This document shows positions 1 to 7,704 of a stretch of DNA of 44,918 nt, piece by piece; position 1 is the stretch's first letter; the number at the start of each line of letters is the position of its first letter. The DNA is from Veillonella seminalis (lineage in GTDB: Bacteria; Bacillota; Negativicutes; Veillonellales; Veillonellaceae). A program made the position numbers and the translations under genes. The notes beneath the pieces are model-generated. The model had not been told where the DNA came from, did no database searches, and saw only the letters and a list, made by a program, of their open reading frames with translations. Location: contig NZ_RQUZ01000015.1 in the NCBI RefSeq assembly GCF_003992065.1, positions 1-44,918 on the forward strand, read 5' to 3'.

Positions 1-90
1 TGGTGTAATGCACTGCCACGCAAAATTCTGAATTACCGGACACCACAAGAAGTATTCATTGAAGAAGTTAATAAGTTACTGGGTTTTTAA
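1..90 (+). mobile_element. IS30-family transposase, C-terminal fragment (cut by window edge)
   Basis: Frame 1 is open from the first base to a TAA at 88-90 and gives 29 residues containing R-K-I-L-N-Y-R-T-P-Q-E-V-F. This is the typical C-terminus of IS30-family DDE transposases (pattern R-K-x-L-x-[YW]-x-T-P-x-E-V-F). The rest of the gene lies outside the window, so completeness cannot be judged. The downstream GltD-like gene is intact and convergent, so the element landed beyond its stop codon. The family call rests on this short motif only. Confidence 0.7.
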
Positions 91-91
91 A

Positions 92-120
92 AGTGTTCAA
101 TTTCATATTGCAATTTACTT
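92..120 (+). repeat. possible right terminal inverted repeat of the IS30 element
   Basis: Directly after the transposase stop lies AGTGTTCAATTTCATATTGC, which resembles IS30-family ends (GTGTT followed by an AT-rich stretch with a CAAT core). In this family the right end normally follows the stop within a few bases. The matching left end is outside the window, so this is a guess from position and composition. Confidence 0.35.
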
Positions 121-162
121 TTATAATTTAACTTTCAATTTTAATTCTTCTATAAAATCTAA

Positions 163-1566
163 TTAAAGATCGCCTAAATAGCGTTTAGCTTCGCAATAAT
201 TAACCATGCCTTCTACTACTTTTTTAGCAGCACGCATAGCAAGTACTACGGTGGCCGGTTTATGTACAACATCACCACCGGCAAACACGCCTTTACGGCT
301 CGTCATACCATATGGCATTTCACGGGTTACTACATAACCGTCTTTATTAACTTCAATACCGTTGCCCGGGCCTACTAAACGAGCATTCGGTTTATGACCG
401 ATAGCAATAATAATCTTATCGGCCGGGATTACTTCATAGTGACCGGTTGGTTGAATAGAACCGTCTTCCTGCGGTTCCTGAATTTCACAACGCAAGCCTT
501 CTACCACAACATCCCCTTCTACGCTGGATGGAGCCGCATAGAATTTAAAGTGAATATTTTCTTCTTTCGCTTCTTCGTATTCAGATGGGTTAGCGCTCAT
601 GTTTGCTTCGCCGCGACGATACGCTACCGTTACAGATTCAGCACCTAAACGTACACAAGTACGGGCTGCATCCATAGCCACATTACCGGCACCGATAACA
701 ACAACACGATCACCTTTTTGAACCGGAATTGCATCATCGCCGACACGGCCGTTCTGATGTAATTGAACCGCTGTTAATAAAGCCATAGCCTGTAATACGC
801 CCGGCTTTTCATCACCGCGCATAGGAAGTTCCATCGGCACATGAGTACCGGTAGCGATGAAAATAGCATCATAGCCTTCTTCAAATAAAGAATCGATAGT
901 TTTATTCGGACCGATAACGGTATTACATTCAAATTTAACGCCCAATGCTTTAAGACGATTAATTTCACGATGTACTACTTCTTTACTCAAACGGAATGCC
1001 GGAATACCATAAAGCAAAATACCGCCCGGTTCGTCTTGTTTTTCAAAAATCGTCACTTCATAACCGAGTTTTGCCATATCACTGGCTACAGTAAGGCCGG
1101 CAGGGCCGGAACCGATAATACCGATTTTACCTTGATCCTTAATAATCGGTTTCATACGACGCAAGCCGTGCAAACTTTCAAAATCCGCTGCAAAACGTTC
1201 CAATTTACCGATATTAATCGGTTTATTGGCACGATTCAAGATACAATGCCCTTCGCACTGTTTTTCACGAGGGCAAACACGACCGCAAACGGCCGGTAAA
1301 TTACTGCGTTCACCGATAATATCGTTAGCTTCGCCAAAGTTACCGCGAGCAATTGCTTGAATAAAACGAGGAATCTCATTTTCAATCGGACAACCGGTAC
1401 GACATAAAGGTTTCGCACAATTCAAACAACGTTTAGCCTCAGCGAGTGCCTCCTCTAATGTATAATCCGCATCGTCCAAATACGCATGACGACGTGCTTC
1501 AGCTGCCGCATTATTTGTCGCTGCATTGGCGGCTTTTTGATTGGCAGCTTCATTTGGTCCAACCAT
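163..1566 (-). CDS. GltD/GltA-like NADPH-dependent glutamate synthase or NfnB-type FAD oxidoreductase
   Basis: 467-aa cytoplasmic flavoprotein. An N-terminal Fe-S region shows C-L-N-C-A-K-P-L-C-x3-C-P (about residues 47-60) and a second cluster C-x3-C-x5-C-x3-C (about 94-107). An FAD Rossmann motif G-S-G-P-A-G-L follows (about 152), and a second NADPH-type fold has G-A-G-N-V-A (about 292). This is the layout of the small subunit of glutamate synthase, of the stand-alone homotetrameric GltA-type enzyme (about 465 aa), and of NfnB of the NADH-dependent ferredoxin:NADP reductase. No large GltB or NfnA gene is visible beside it, so the exact reaction stays open. The start is the ATG at 1566, with AGGAGG eight bases upstream; an in-frame start 24 bases earlier has no such site. 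A TTGATT-N17-TATAGA promoter lies upstream. Confidence 0.85.
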   Translation of the reverse strand: MVGPNEAANQKAANAATNNAAAEARRHAYLDDADYTLEEALAEAKRCLNCAKPLCRTGCPIENEIPRFIQAIARGNFGEANDIIGERSNLPAVCGRVCPREKQCEGHCILNRANKPINIGKLERFAADFESLHGLRRMKPIIKDQGKIGIIGSGPAGLTVASDMAKLGYEVTIFEKQDEPGGILLYGIPAFRLSKEVVHREINRLKALGVKFECNTVIGPNKTIDSLFEEGYDAIFIATGTHVPMELPMRGDEKPGVLQAMALLTAVQLHQNGRVGDDAIPVQKGDRVVVIGAGNVAMDAARTCVRLGAESVTVAYRRGEANMSANPSEYEEAKEENIHFKFYAAPSSVEGDVVVEGLRCEIQEPQEDGSIQPTGHYEVIPADKIIIAIGHKPNARLVGPGNGIEVNKDGYVVTREMPYGMTSRKGVFAGGDVVHKPATVVLAMRAAKKVVEGMVNYCEAKRYLGDL

Positions 1567-1617
1567 GGAAATCCCTCCTCTAATTCTCACTTATCAATGA
1601 CTTTATTGATGAGTCTA

Positions 1618-1646
1618 TCTATACTATTCCTTTTCCCTATAATCAA
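1618..1646 (-). promoter_or_regulatory. putative promoter of the GltD-like gene
   Basis: On the minus strand TTGATT (1641-1646) is followed after 17 bases by TATAGA (1618-1623), about 50 bases ahead of the ATG at 1566. An ATCAAT/ATTGAT inverted repeat lies between promoter and ribosome binding site (about 1594-1611). The call is made by eye from the consensus. Confidence 0.45.
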
Positions 1647-1756
1647 TTGAAAAACTAATTCTACTATACCATAACGCCTGTAGGTAGTAAATAGTTGACC
1701 AAATAAGACATGATTGAAAAAATCATCTTATATCAATCATCGTAAGAATTGCGAGA

Positions 1757-1795
1757 AAATAAAAAACCGCCATCTAAGATATTCTCAAATGGCGG
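1757..1795 (-). terminator. intrinsic terminator of the HAAAP transporter gene
   Basis: Arms CCGCCAT (1767-1773) and ATGGCGG (1789-1795) form a hairpin. On the minus strand it is followed by a T-rich run (A-rich 1757-1766 on plus). It lies 35 bases past the stop of the gene ending at 1830. Confidence 0.8.
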
Positions 1796-1829
1796 GTTAC
1801 AAACCTAATCATGAACTTTTTAAAACTAA

Positions 1830-3176
1830 TTACTGGATAAGACCGTAGAACATAGCGGCTACAGTGATAACACCGATAGTGATAATAAAGTAGTTCGTTA
1901 CGCTGCGATATTTTTTCATTTTTGGTACTGTGAAAATGGCAACCATAGGCATTAACAAGAGAATGAAGGCGATAGCCGGACCACTCAATGTTTCGATAAT
2001 ACCCAAAATGCTTGGGTTGATGTATGCAATCAAGCAGCAAGTAATAAGCATGAATGCTAAGATAATACGATCAACTGTTTTAGCATTTAATTCTTTTTTA
2101 TTAACACGACCCAAATCAATAACGATATCGCGTAAACCTTCATAAGCACCTACATAGTGGCCCAAGAAGGATTTAGTGATTGCTACGAAAGCAATGATTG
2201 GAGCCAACCAAGCAATAAATGGTGTGTTAAAATGGTTAGCTAAATAAGATAAAATGGAGATGTTCTGATCTTTGGCAGCCTGTAAATCAGCAGGAGATAA
2301 AGCGAATACACAGCTGTAAACGAAGAACATAACTACGCCAAACATCAATAATACAGCATATTTTTGAATGTCATGGCATTTTTTATCTACATGTTCATCA
2401 CCATATTCCTGGCGTTCTTTCATAACAAACGCGGAAATAATTGGGAAATGGTTGAACGAGAATACAAGAACCGGGAATGTCATCCACAAAGTCATGAGCA
2501 TAGCACTGCTGCTACCGCCTTCAGGCTGGTAGGTTAAAATAGCGGTGTTCCATTCAGGAATAAGATACAAACCGATAATTAACAAGGTAGCAATGAATGG
2601 ATATACCAAGTAACTCATGATGCGTACGATAATATCCTGACCCATGCGAACGATGGCCAATAAACCGACAATAACGGCTACTGTGATTAACGCACGGTCA
2701 ACACCGGCAATCCCCATCTGATTCTGCAATAAACTGTCGGTCGTATTGGTAATCGCTACGGAATATAATAACAAGATAGTATAAATACCAATAAAATAAA
2801 CTACATTGAAGATACGAGCAGCTGTAGGGCCCCAGAATTCTTCAACAGCACCGATGATACCTTTATCGACTGTAGAAGCGGACATAACGAAACGAGCTAA
2901 TGCACGGTGAGCCAAGAATGTTACCGGGAATGCAAATAAGGTAATCATTAACAATGGCCAAATACCGCCGATACCTGCATTAATCGGCAAGAATAATACG
3001 CCGGCACCAATGGCTGTACCGAATAAGCCTAACATCCATGTGGTATCTGCTTTGTTCCATTTGGAGGCATCTAATGTCTTAGTAATACTTTCGCGAATTG
3101 TTGTTTGCTCGCCATATACCGGTAATTCCTCCTGAACCGGTATGTCCTTTTGGACTACTGTTCTTTCATCTAACAT
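1830..3176 (-). CDS. HAAAP-family serine/threonine (or aromatic) amino acid transporter, SdaC/TdcC-like
   Basis: 448-aa integral membrane protein with about 11 hydrophobic segments after a polar N-terminus of about 40 residues. The first segment region reads M-L-G-L-F-G-T-A-I-G-A-G-V-L-F-L-P, the signature of the hydroxy/aromatic amino acid permease family, whose members import serine, threonine, tryptophan or tyrosine with H+ or Na+. The substrate cannot be fixed from sequence; the serine/threonine branch (SdaC, TdcC) looks closest. The start is the ATG at 3176, preceded by AAGGAG at 7 bases; the longer frame from 3224 has no ribosome site. It stands alone, with its own promoter (3289-3317) and terminator (1757-1795). 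No serine dehydratase is beside it. Confidence 0.85.
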   Translation of the reverse strand: MLDERTVVQKDIPVQEELPVYGEQTTIRESITKTLDASKWNKADTTWMLGLFGTAIGAGVLFLPINAGIGGIWPLLMITLFAFPVTFLAHRALARFVMSASTVDKGIIGAVEEFWGPTAARIFNVVYFIGIYTILLLYSVAITNTTDSLLQNQMGIAGVDRALITVAVIVGLLAIVRMGQDIIVRIMSYLVYPFIATLLIIGLYLIPEWNTAILTYQPEGGSSSAMLMTLWMTFPVLVFSFNHFPIISAFVMKERQEYGDEHVDKKCHDIQKYAVLLMFGVVMFFVYSCVFALSPADLQAAKDQNISILSYLANHFNTPFIAWLAPIIAFVAITKSFLGHYVGAYEGLRDIVIDLGRVNKKELNAKTVDRIILAFMLITCCLIAYINPSILGIIETLSGPAIAFILLLMPMVAIFTVPKMKKYRSVTNYFIITIGVITVAAMFYGLIQ

Positions 3177-3288
3177 ACCTTTACTCCTTAACCTAGTAAA
3201 ACCTGTAAAACCTAAAAACAACACTTTTCGACGCTTTTCTAAAACCCTGCCCCCAACTATCCGTTCAGAAAAGACATTTCATGTATGT

Positions 3289-3317
3289 ATGATAGCATAG
3301 CATGCTTAAAATGACAA
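3289..3317 (-). promoter_or_regulatory. putative promoter of the HAAAP transporter gene
   Basis: On the minus strand TTGTCA (3312-3317), 17-base spacer, then TATCAT (3289-3294). This gives a leader of roughly 105 bases to the ATG at 3176. The -35 and spacing are good and the -10 is weaker. Confidence 0.5.
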
Positions 3318-3691
3318 CTAATCATCATGATTATATTGCATAGAGTATACTTTTAGAGTGTTCAATTATTTATTATCTATTTTTTATTGAAAAGTTACCG
3401 AAAATTACAGAATAAAACAGAATAATTTTGTCATATTATGATATTTTAATATAAGTTAATTTATAATTTAGTTATTTTACTCTTTATTTCTTTTATTTTT
3501 ATTAAAATAAGGTATAGTATTCACTCCTAATAGACATTGTAAAAATCAACTTATTTTTATGGTTTTTATCTATTATTCTTGATTAGTTTCTGTAAAAATT
3601 ACTCAAATAGTTCATTAATCACTCGTCTTATGAGTATTCTGTATAATTACTAACCTATTTGTGAATTAATATCAATTATGTATACTATCCG

Positions 3692-3720
3692 TTGCTATTA
3701 TACATATTTACATATATAAT
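3692..3720 (+). promoter_or_regulatory. putative promoter of the 58-aa gene
   Basis: TTGCTA (3692-3697), 17-base spacer, TATAAT (3715-3720). Transcription would start near 3727, giving a leader of about 85 bases before the ATG at 3813. Confidence 0.5.
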
Positions 3721-3812
3721 AGATTTATAGGGTTTGTCACTGTTTTTTACTATAAATGTATTTTTCAGACTTACTATGTTACCGTATTTTTATGAAAGGA
3801 AGATGTTAACGT

Positions 3813-3989
3813 ATGAGTGGACGCTATGAAGTGAAATTTAGATATAAAAGTACCAGCCCGACCTCGCAGGGCAGTGTCAATGCCACAACGGTAACTGCTA
3901 CCAGTATATCTGATGCAAGGAATCAGGTTATTGCTTCCCATAGTTACGGTAAGGGTGTAACCATTGTTTCGGTGGTGAAGAAGAAGTAA
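3813..3989 (+). CDS. 58-aa small basic protein of unknown function
   Basis: The frame runs from ATG at 3813 to TAA at 3987. The protein starts M-S-G-R-Y-E-V-K-F-R-Y and ends V-T-I-V-S-V-V-K-K-K. It reads as a beta strand (E-V-K-F-R-Y-K), a Ser/Thr-rich turn, a second strand (T-V-T-A-T-S), a short helix (D-A-R-N-Q-V-I-A), then a final strand. This is a plausible beta-beta-alpha-beta mini-domain with a basic tail. There is no signal peptide or membrane segment. AAAGGA lies about 12 bases upstream of the ATG, so the ribosome site is only fair. It is monocistronic, with a promoter at 3692-3720 and a terminator just after it, and its base composition is clearly higher in G+C than the flanks. These points support a real gene; I do not recognise the family. 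Confidence 0.7.
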   Translation: MSGRYEVKFRYKSTSPTSQGSVNATTVTATSISDARNQVIASHSYGKGVTIVSVVKKK

Positions 3990-4005
3990 ACTTTATTATA
4001 CATAA

Positions 4006-4046
4006 GAAAATCCTCACAGATATTTGATTTCTGTAAGGATTTTTTA
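4006..4046. terminator. bidirectional intrinsic terminator
   Basis: Arms AAAATCCTCACAGA (4007-4020) and TCTGTAAGGATTTTT (4030-4044) pair with one mismatch. T-runs follow on plus and A-runs precede, so the hairpin can end both the 58-aa gene (plus) and the convergent DUF1904 gene (minus). Confidence 0.8.
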
Positions 4047-4054
4047 ATTAGATC

Positions 4055-4369
4055 TTAAAATTCATAATAATCGTCTCTACCGATATGTATAAAATACACT
4101 TCACACATAGTATAGCCTTCGGCCTTCACCGCATCAGCAATGCACTGTGCCATCTGTTTTTCCATAGCAACACCACGAGCATACTGTAACACTTCCACTA
4201 AAGGATACATGTCATGGATTTTACCATCACGAAAATACTTTGTTTCCGGACATTCTAAGGTAAAATAGTCTACCGGTGTATCAGACAATTCAGCTAACTG
4301 TTTAGGTAAAGCAATACTTAACTTTTGAACGATATCAGGTGTAACACCTTTAAAGATTAATTGAGGCAT
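4055..4369 (-). CDS. DUF1904 family protein (tautomerase-like fold)
   Basis: 104-aa protein beginning M-P-Q-L-I-F-K-G-V, with a conserved-looking centre (V-D-Y-F-T-L-E-C) and a C-terminal part containing E-V-Y-F-I-H-I-G-R-D-D-Y-Y-E-F. The pattern fits DUF1904, which as I recall is grouped with the tautomerase/MIF superfamily. Proline directly after the initiator Met is the catalytic base in that superfamily, which would suit the sequence seen here, but no activity is established for DUF1904. The start is the ATG at 4369 (AAGGAG at 8 bases); the frame upstream to 4432 lacks a ribosome site. It lies 91 bases downstream of the lactonase gene on the same strand, so read-through from the citrate operon is possible. 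Confidence 0.7.
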   Translation of the reverse strand: MPQLIFKGVTPDIVQKLSIALPKQLAELSDTPVDYFTLECPETKYFRDGKIHDMYPLVEVLQYARGVAMEKQMAQCIADAVKAEGYTMCEVYFIHIGRDDYYEF

Positions 4370-4460
4370 AAAGAACTCCTTATTTTTATTACATATATTT
4401 ATATTATAAAGAGTTTTAAAGCCTGTTTTCAATTACTTTTTAATTTTTGCACAATCCTTC

Positions 4461-5501
4461 CTAATCTTTGATAGCAATACAAGTAGGACTTCCGGTTTTA
4501 ATTGTTTCATCCATAAATGTCAACGAGCCATTTTCAGGACTCACATAAAATACTCTTATAGTGTCACTATCTTCATTTGCTACCAATAATTTGGAACCAT
4601 CAAGACTAAATCTAAAAAATCTTGGTGTTTTTCCTAAAGAAGGAGTCCACGATAAAATACTAATATATCCGGTTTCCTTATTAACTCTATAAGCAGTTAT
4701 GCTATCATGAATCCGATTCGTCGCATATAAAAACTTTTCATTTGGATGTAAAGCTATAGCACTAGCCTGTCCTTCACCAACATATGTTTCCGGCAGAGTA
4801 TTGACAATTTGTAAAGGAGTTAAAATACCGCCTTCAGAATCAAAGTTATAATATGTAACATCATTTCCCTTTTCATTAATTAAATAAACTCGAGTATTAT
4901 CATTAGAAACTACTATATGTCTTGGTTCAGCATAAGAACGAGCAGTAACAAAACTGACTAAGGTTAACTCACCGGTATCATTGTTAACCTTAAACACCCA
5001 AATACGTTCATACCCTATATTTCTACCTTGCGTTGGCACAAATAGATATTCACCTGTCTTATCTAATTCACACTGATGAGCATGAGATACACCTTCAGAG
5101 GTCAAACCATCAAGATGAAATACATGTACCGACTCACCCAAAGACCCATCGTCTTTTATAGGTAATGTAGCTATAGTCCCGCCCTGCAAAGTAGCAACAA
5201 AAATAAACTTATTATTTTTATTACAGGTTAAATACACAGGGTTTTTACCTGTTGCGCTAACCGTGTTTAAATATTCTAATGATCCATTTTTTAAGATTTT
5301 AAATGCACTTACATCGTTAAAATCACCATGAACCGTATATAAATACTGTTGACTATTATCTAATGTTAAGTAAGAAGGGTTCGCCTTAGTATTAATAGTT
5401 TCTTTATAAACCCATTTGTCATCTTTAATTTCATAAATGGTAATACCTTTTCCCCTTGCATTTCGTTCTTCAGTAGTTCTGCAACCAATGTACACGTACA
5501 T
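4461..5501 (-). CDS. lactonase-family beta-propeller protein (6-phosphogluconolactonase-like)
   Basis: 346-aa protein with repeated blade motifs such as N-P-S-Y-L-T-L-D, N-P-V-Y-L-T-C, H-A-H-Q-C-E-L-D, P-R-H-I-V-V-S-N-D, S-A-I-A-L-H-P-N-E-K-F-L-Y and P-R-F-F-R-F-S-L-D-G. This is the seven-bladed propeller of the Pgl/YbhE lactonase family (PF10282). Members hydrolyse 6-phosphogluconolactone or other lactones, and some are cis,cis-muconate cyclising enzymes. There is no signal peptide. The ATG at 5501 has AAGGAG at 8 bases. It is the last cistron of the citD-citE-citF-citG-transporter unit, 41 bases after the transporter. That position suggests a substrate linked to a carboxylic-acid lactone rather than the pentose pathway, but this is inference from context. 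Confidence 0.8.
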   Translation of the reverse strand: MYVYIGCRTTEERNARGKGITIYEIKDDKWVYKETINTKANPSYLTLDNSQQYLYTVHGDFNDVSAFKILKNGSLEYLNTVSATGKNPVYLTCNKNNKFIFVATLQGGTIATLPIKDDGSLGESVHVFHLDGLTSEGVSHAHQCELDKTGEYLFVPTQGRNIGYERIWVFKVNNDTGELTLVSFVTARSYAEPRHIVVSNDNTRVYLINEKGNDVTYYNFDSEGGILTPLQIVNTLPETYVGEGQASAIALHPNEKFLYATNRIHDSITAYRVNKETGYISILSWTPSLGKTPRFFRFSLDGSKLLVANEDSDTIRVFYVSPENGSLTFMDETIKTGSPTCIAIKD

Positions 5502-5542
5502 AATCGTTACTCCTTTCTAAAATTATTATCATTTTAATAATT

Positions 5543-6793
5543 TTAAAACCAACGATAATAGCCAAGCCAACACAATACAGCAAAAAACAAAAGCATAATA
5601 AATGTCCAAATAAATAAATCAACAAATAATTTATTTGCTTTCTTTTCACCCTCAACCTCCCCTTGTATATATGTTGCCATAATCAGAGAACCGGCTGTAG
5701 AAAGAGGACTGAGGGTAACTACGGCCGCAAATGTAATAGCGAATGTAATTTCATTAACATTAGTAATGCCCCCGATCGAATTCACTATATCCACCGCAGT
5801 AGGTACCAGCGTAGAAATAACCACACCATTAGCTGAGCTAAACTGCGACATAATACCGCCTGTCAATGCCATTATCGGTGTAGCTGTCGATTCTGACATA
5901 AACATAGCTAAAAAATTAGCCAGTAATTTAACGCCACCCAACTTTTGTGTTAATGTCATAAGGACATTAACACCACAAACCATAATCATAACGCCCCAAG
6001 GGATACTAGTTAGGCTTTCTTTTTCATTACCACTCTTAAAAATTAGTAAACCCAGAGCCATTAAGAAACTAACCAAACCTACATCCAACTTAAAACCTAT
6101 TACCAATATAATTAACACTACCAATAATAAAAGACTAATCTTTTGTTGCTTATTGAAACCTCTAAATTCTTTATTTTCTGTAAAGTTGCCGGTCTTATTG
6201 TTTATCTTATAACCTTTATAAAAGAAATATAACATAGCAGCACATGCTAAATTTACTACAGCACCTTTTATAAATAAAGCACGTCCCATTCCCGACAAAC
6301 CTTGTTCTGAAAGAATCCCTTCTACTATAATTCCGGTTAAAGCAATTGGCGACAAAGTACCACCCACGGCTCCTAACGTGGCCAAACCACCCATTAAAAC
6401 AGGAGAAAGATTCATTTGTTTTGATAATGTTACCGCAATAATTATAGCAATAGGTAAAACCGGAATAGCACCTGGACCAACAGCACTTAATGTATACGCC
6501 AATATATAAACAACTATTGGGAGTAAATATAATTTATTGCCAATTAGATATACAACAAATTCTGAAAAAACGTTCAAAGTTTTATTATTCTGTAACATGC
6601 TAAAGAAAAACATAGTACCTAATAAAGTTACAAATAGTTGTGTAGGAAATCCCAAATAAACTTGTTTTAATGGTATTCCTCCTATTATTGCCAATATCAA
6701 TGAAAAAGCTATTGAAACAATCCCCACATTAATTTTATTAACTATACCAAATATAATTGATCCTATTAAAAAAACTAAAGAAATACCCTCCAT
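5543..6793 (-). CDS. carboxylate carrier of the IT superfamily (MatC/SLC13-like), putative citrate transporter
   Basis: 416-aa membrane protein with about 11-12 hydrophobic segments. Features include G-G-I-P-L-K-Q-V-Y-L-G-F-P, the glycine/proline-rich turn S-A-V-G-P-G-A-I-P-V-L-P-I-A, G-G-L-A-T-L-G-A-V-G-G-T-L-S-P-I and, in the second half, S-Q-F-S-S-A-N-G-V-V-I-S-T-L-V-P-T. Two re-entrant-like motifs in inverted halves are typical of ion-transporter superfamily dicarboxylate carriers (MatC, DASS/CitT). The start is the ATG at 6793; its GAGGAGG site lies inside the last codons of citG, so the two are translationally linked. Context makes citrate or a related tri- or dicarboxylate the likely substrate. 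It does not look like CitS/CitM (2HCT or CitMHS types). Confidence 0.75.
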   Translation of the reverse strand: MEGISLVFLIGSIIFGIVNKINVGIVSIAFSLILAIIGGIPLKQVYLGFPTQLFVTLLGTMFFFSMLQNNKTLNVFSEFVVYLIGNKLYLLPIVVYILAYTLSAVGPGAIPVLPIAIIIAVTLSKQMNLSPVLMGGLATLGAVGGTLSPIALTGIIVEGILSEQGLSGMGRALFIKGAVVNLACAAMLYFFYKGYKINNKTGNFTENKEFRGFNKQQKISLLLLVVLIILVIGFKLDVGLVSFLMALGLLIFKSGNEKESLTSIPWGVMIMVCGVNVLMTLTQKLGGVKLLANFLAMFMSESTATPIMALTGGIMSQFSSANGVVISTLVPTAVDIVNSIGGITNVNEITFAITFAAVVTLSPLSTAGSLIMATYIQGEVEGEKKANKLFVDLFIWTFIMLLFFAVLCWLGYYRWF

Positions 6794-6794
6794 T

Positions 6795-7679
6795 TTAAAC
6801 CTCCTCACTATATTTTTCATCCAATGAGTACAAAAAATGAGTGGCTGCCAATAAATCTGCTGAACCTCCGGGACTAATCCATTGTTCAATAAACTTTTTG
6901 TCTAATTTTTTAATTTCTTCAAACCCGCCTGATTCCAAAACTTGATTGCTTTCTAATAAAGCTTTAGCTTCTCTTTGTACCCTAGCTAATGTTTCCATAT
7001 TATGCCGATTTATTATTGTTGTATCTTCCGTAGCAGTCATAATTGATAATAAAGTGTAAATCAATAATGTATCATCAGTGGCACCTAACGTAATGGCCTT
7101 TTTATAAACCGGCAAAGCAATGTCTTTAATAATAGGTAACCCGTCTTCCAGCTCACCGCGAATACCCCTGATGCCGTATTGATGATACAACCGTTCACCG
7201 GAAGTCAGTTTTCTATCATGGGGTAAATTACCTAATTCTTTTGCTACTAATCCCTGACACATGATTTTTACTGCATCAAAAACTAAAATACTTTTGATAA
7301 TATTATATTTTCGATATACATAACCGGCCGCAGCACAAAGAATCCCCATAAGAAAAATTAAACCTTTTTGTGTATTTACTCCTTTTGTAGCTTTAAACAT
7401 AGCAGCTTCCGCTTCAATACCCAAAGGCCTAATAAACGCTAATAACGTATCTAATGCACCCTTATGCATATAGCCCATATACACAAAATTATGCATATAC
7501 GGGCTTAATGCTACTGAACTTTTTATAAACGTATAAATGTCCATATCATTATGGGCACCACTGTTAAAACGGTCTACCAAACCGGGAGCGGGTGCACAAT
7601 TAGCCTCTAATAACATAGCTTCTAAAGCTAAACAGCCTATATTTTGTATTGGTTCGGGAATATTCTCCCAAATATTCAT
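6795..7679 (-). CDS. citG: triphosphoribosyl-dephospho-CoA synthase CitG
   Basis: 294 aa, the usual length. CitG condenses ATP with dephospho-CoA to make the 2'-(5''-triphosphoribosyl)-3'-dephospho-CoA precursor of the citrate lyase prosthetic group. The family signature P-G-L-V-D-R-F-N-S-G-A-H-N-D-M-D is visible at about residues 34-49, and G-V-N-T-Q-K-G at about 120-126 followed by a hydrophobic helix. The ATG at 7679 has GGGAGGG nine bases upstream. It follows citF by 25 bases and its stop is one base from the transporter start. CitX, which transfers the group to the acyl carrier protein, is encoded on the divergent unit. Confidence 0.93.
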   Translation of the reverse strand: MNIWENIPEPIQNIGCLALEAMLLEANCAPAPGLVDRFNSGAHNDMDIYTFIKSSVALSPYMHNFVYMGYMHKGALDTLLAFIRPLGIEAEAAMFKATKGVNTQKGLIFLMGILCAAAGYVYRKYNIIKSILVFDAVKIMCQGLVAKELGNLPHDRKLTSGERLYHQYGIRGIRGELEDGLPIIKDIALPVYKKAITLGATDDTLLIYTLLSIMTATEDTTIINRHNMETLARVQREAKALLESNQVLESGGFEEIKKLDKKFIEQWISPGGSADLLAATHFLYSLDEKYSEEV

Positions 7680-7704
7680 GTTGCACCCTCCCAGCTTTAA
7701 TACC

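Larger units (their letters stand above)
3177..3812. other. 636-bp AT-rich intergenic region
   Basis: It separates two divergent genes and is very AT-rich, especially 3330-3720. Two promoter-like sequences are visible: TTGTCA-N17-TATCAT on minus for the transporter and TTGCTA-N17-TATAAT on plus (3692-3720) for the 58-aa gene. I see no other open frame with a ribosome site and no hairpin stable enough to list. Confidence 0.5.

Noticed and set aside
970-1299. 109-aa frame on plus inside the GltD-like gene
   Set aside because: Antisense shadow with no recognisable domain and no ribosome site; the minus-strand gene is clear.
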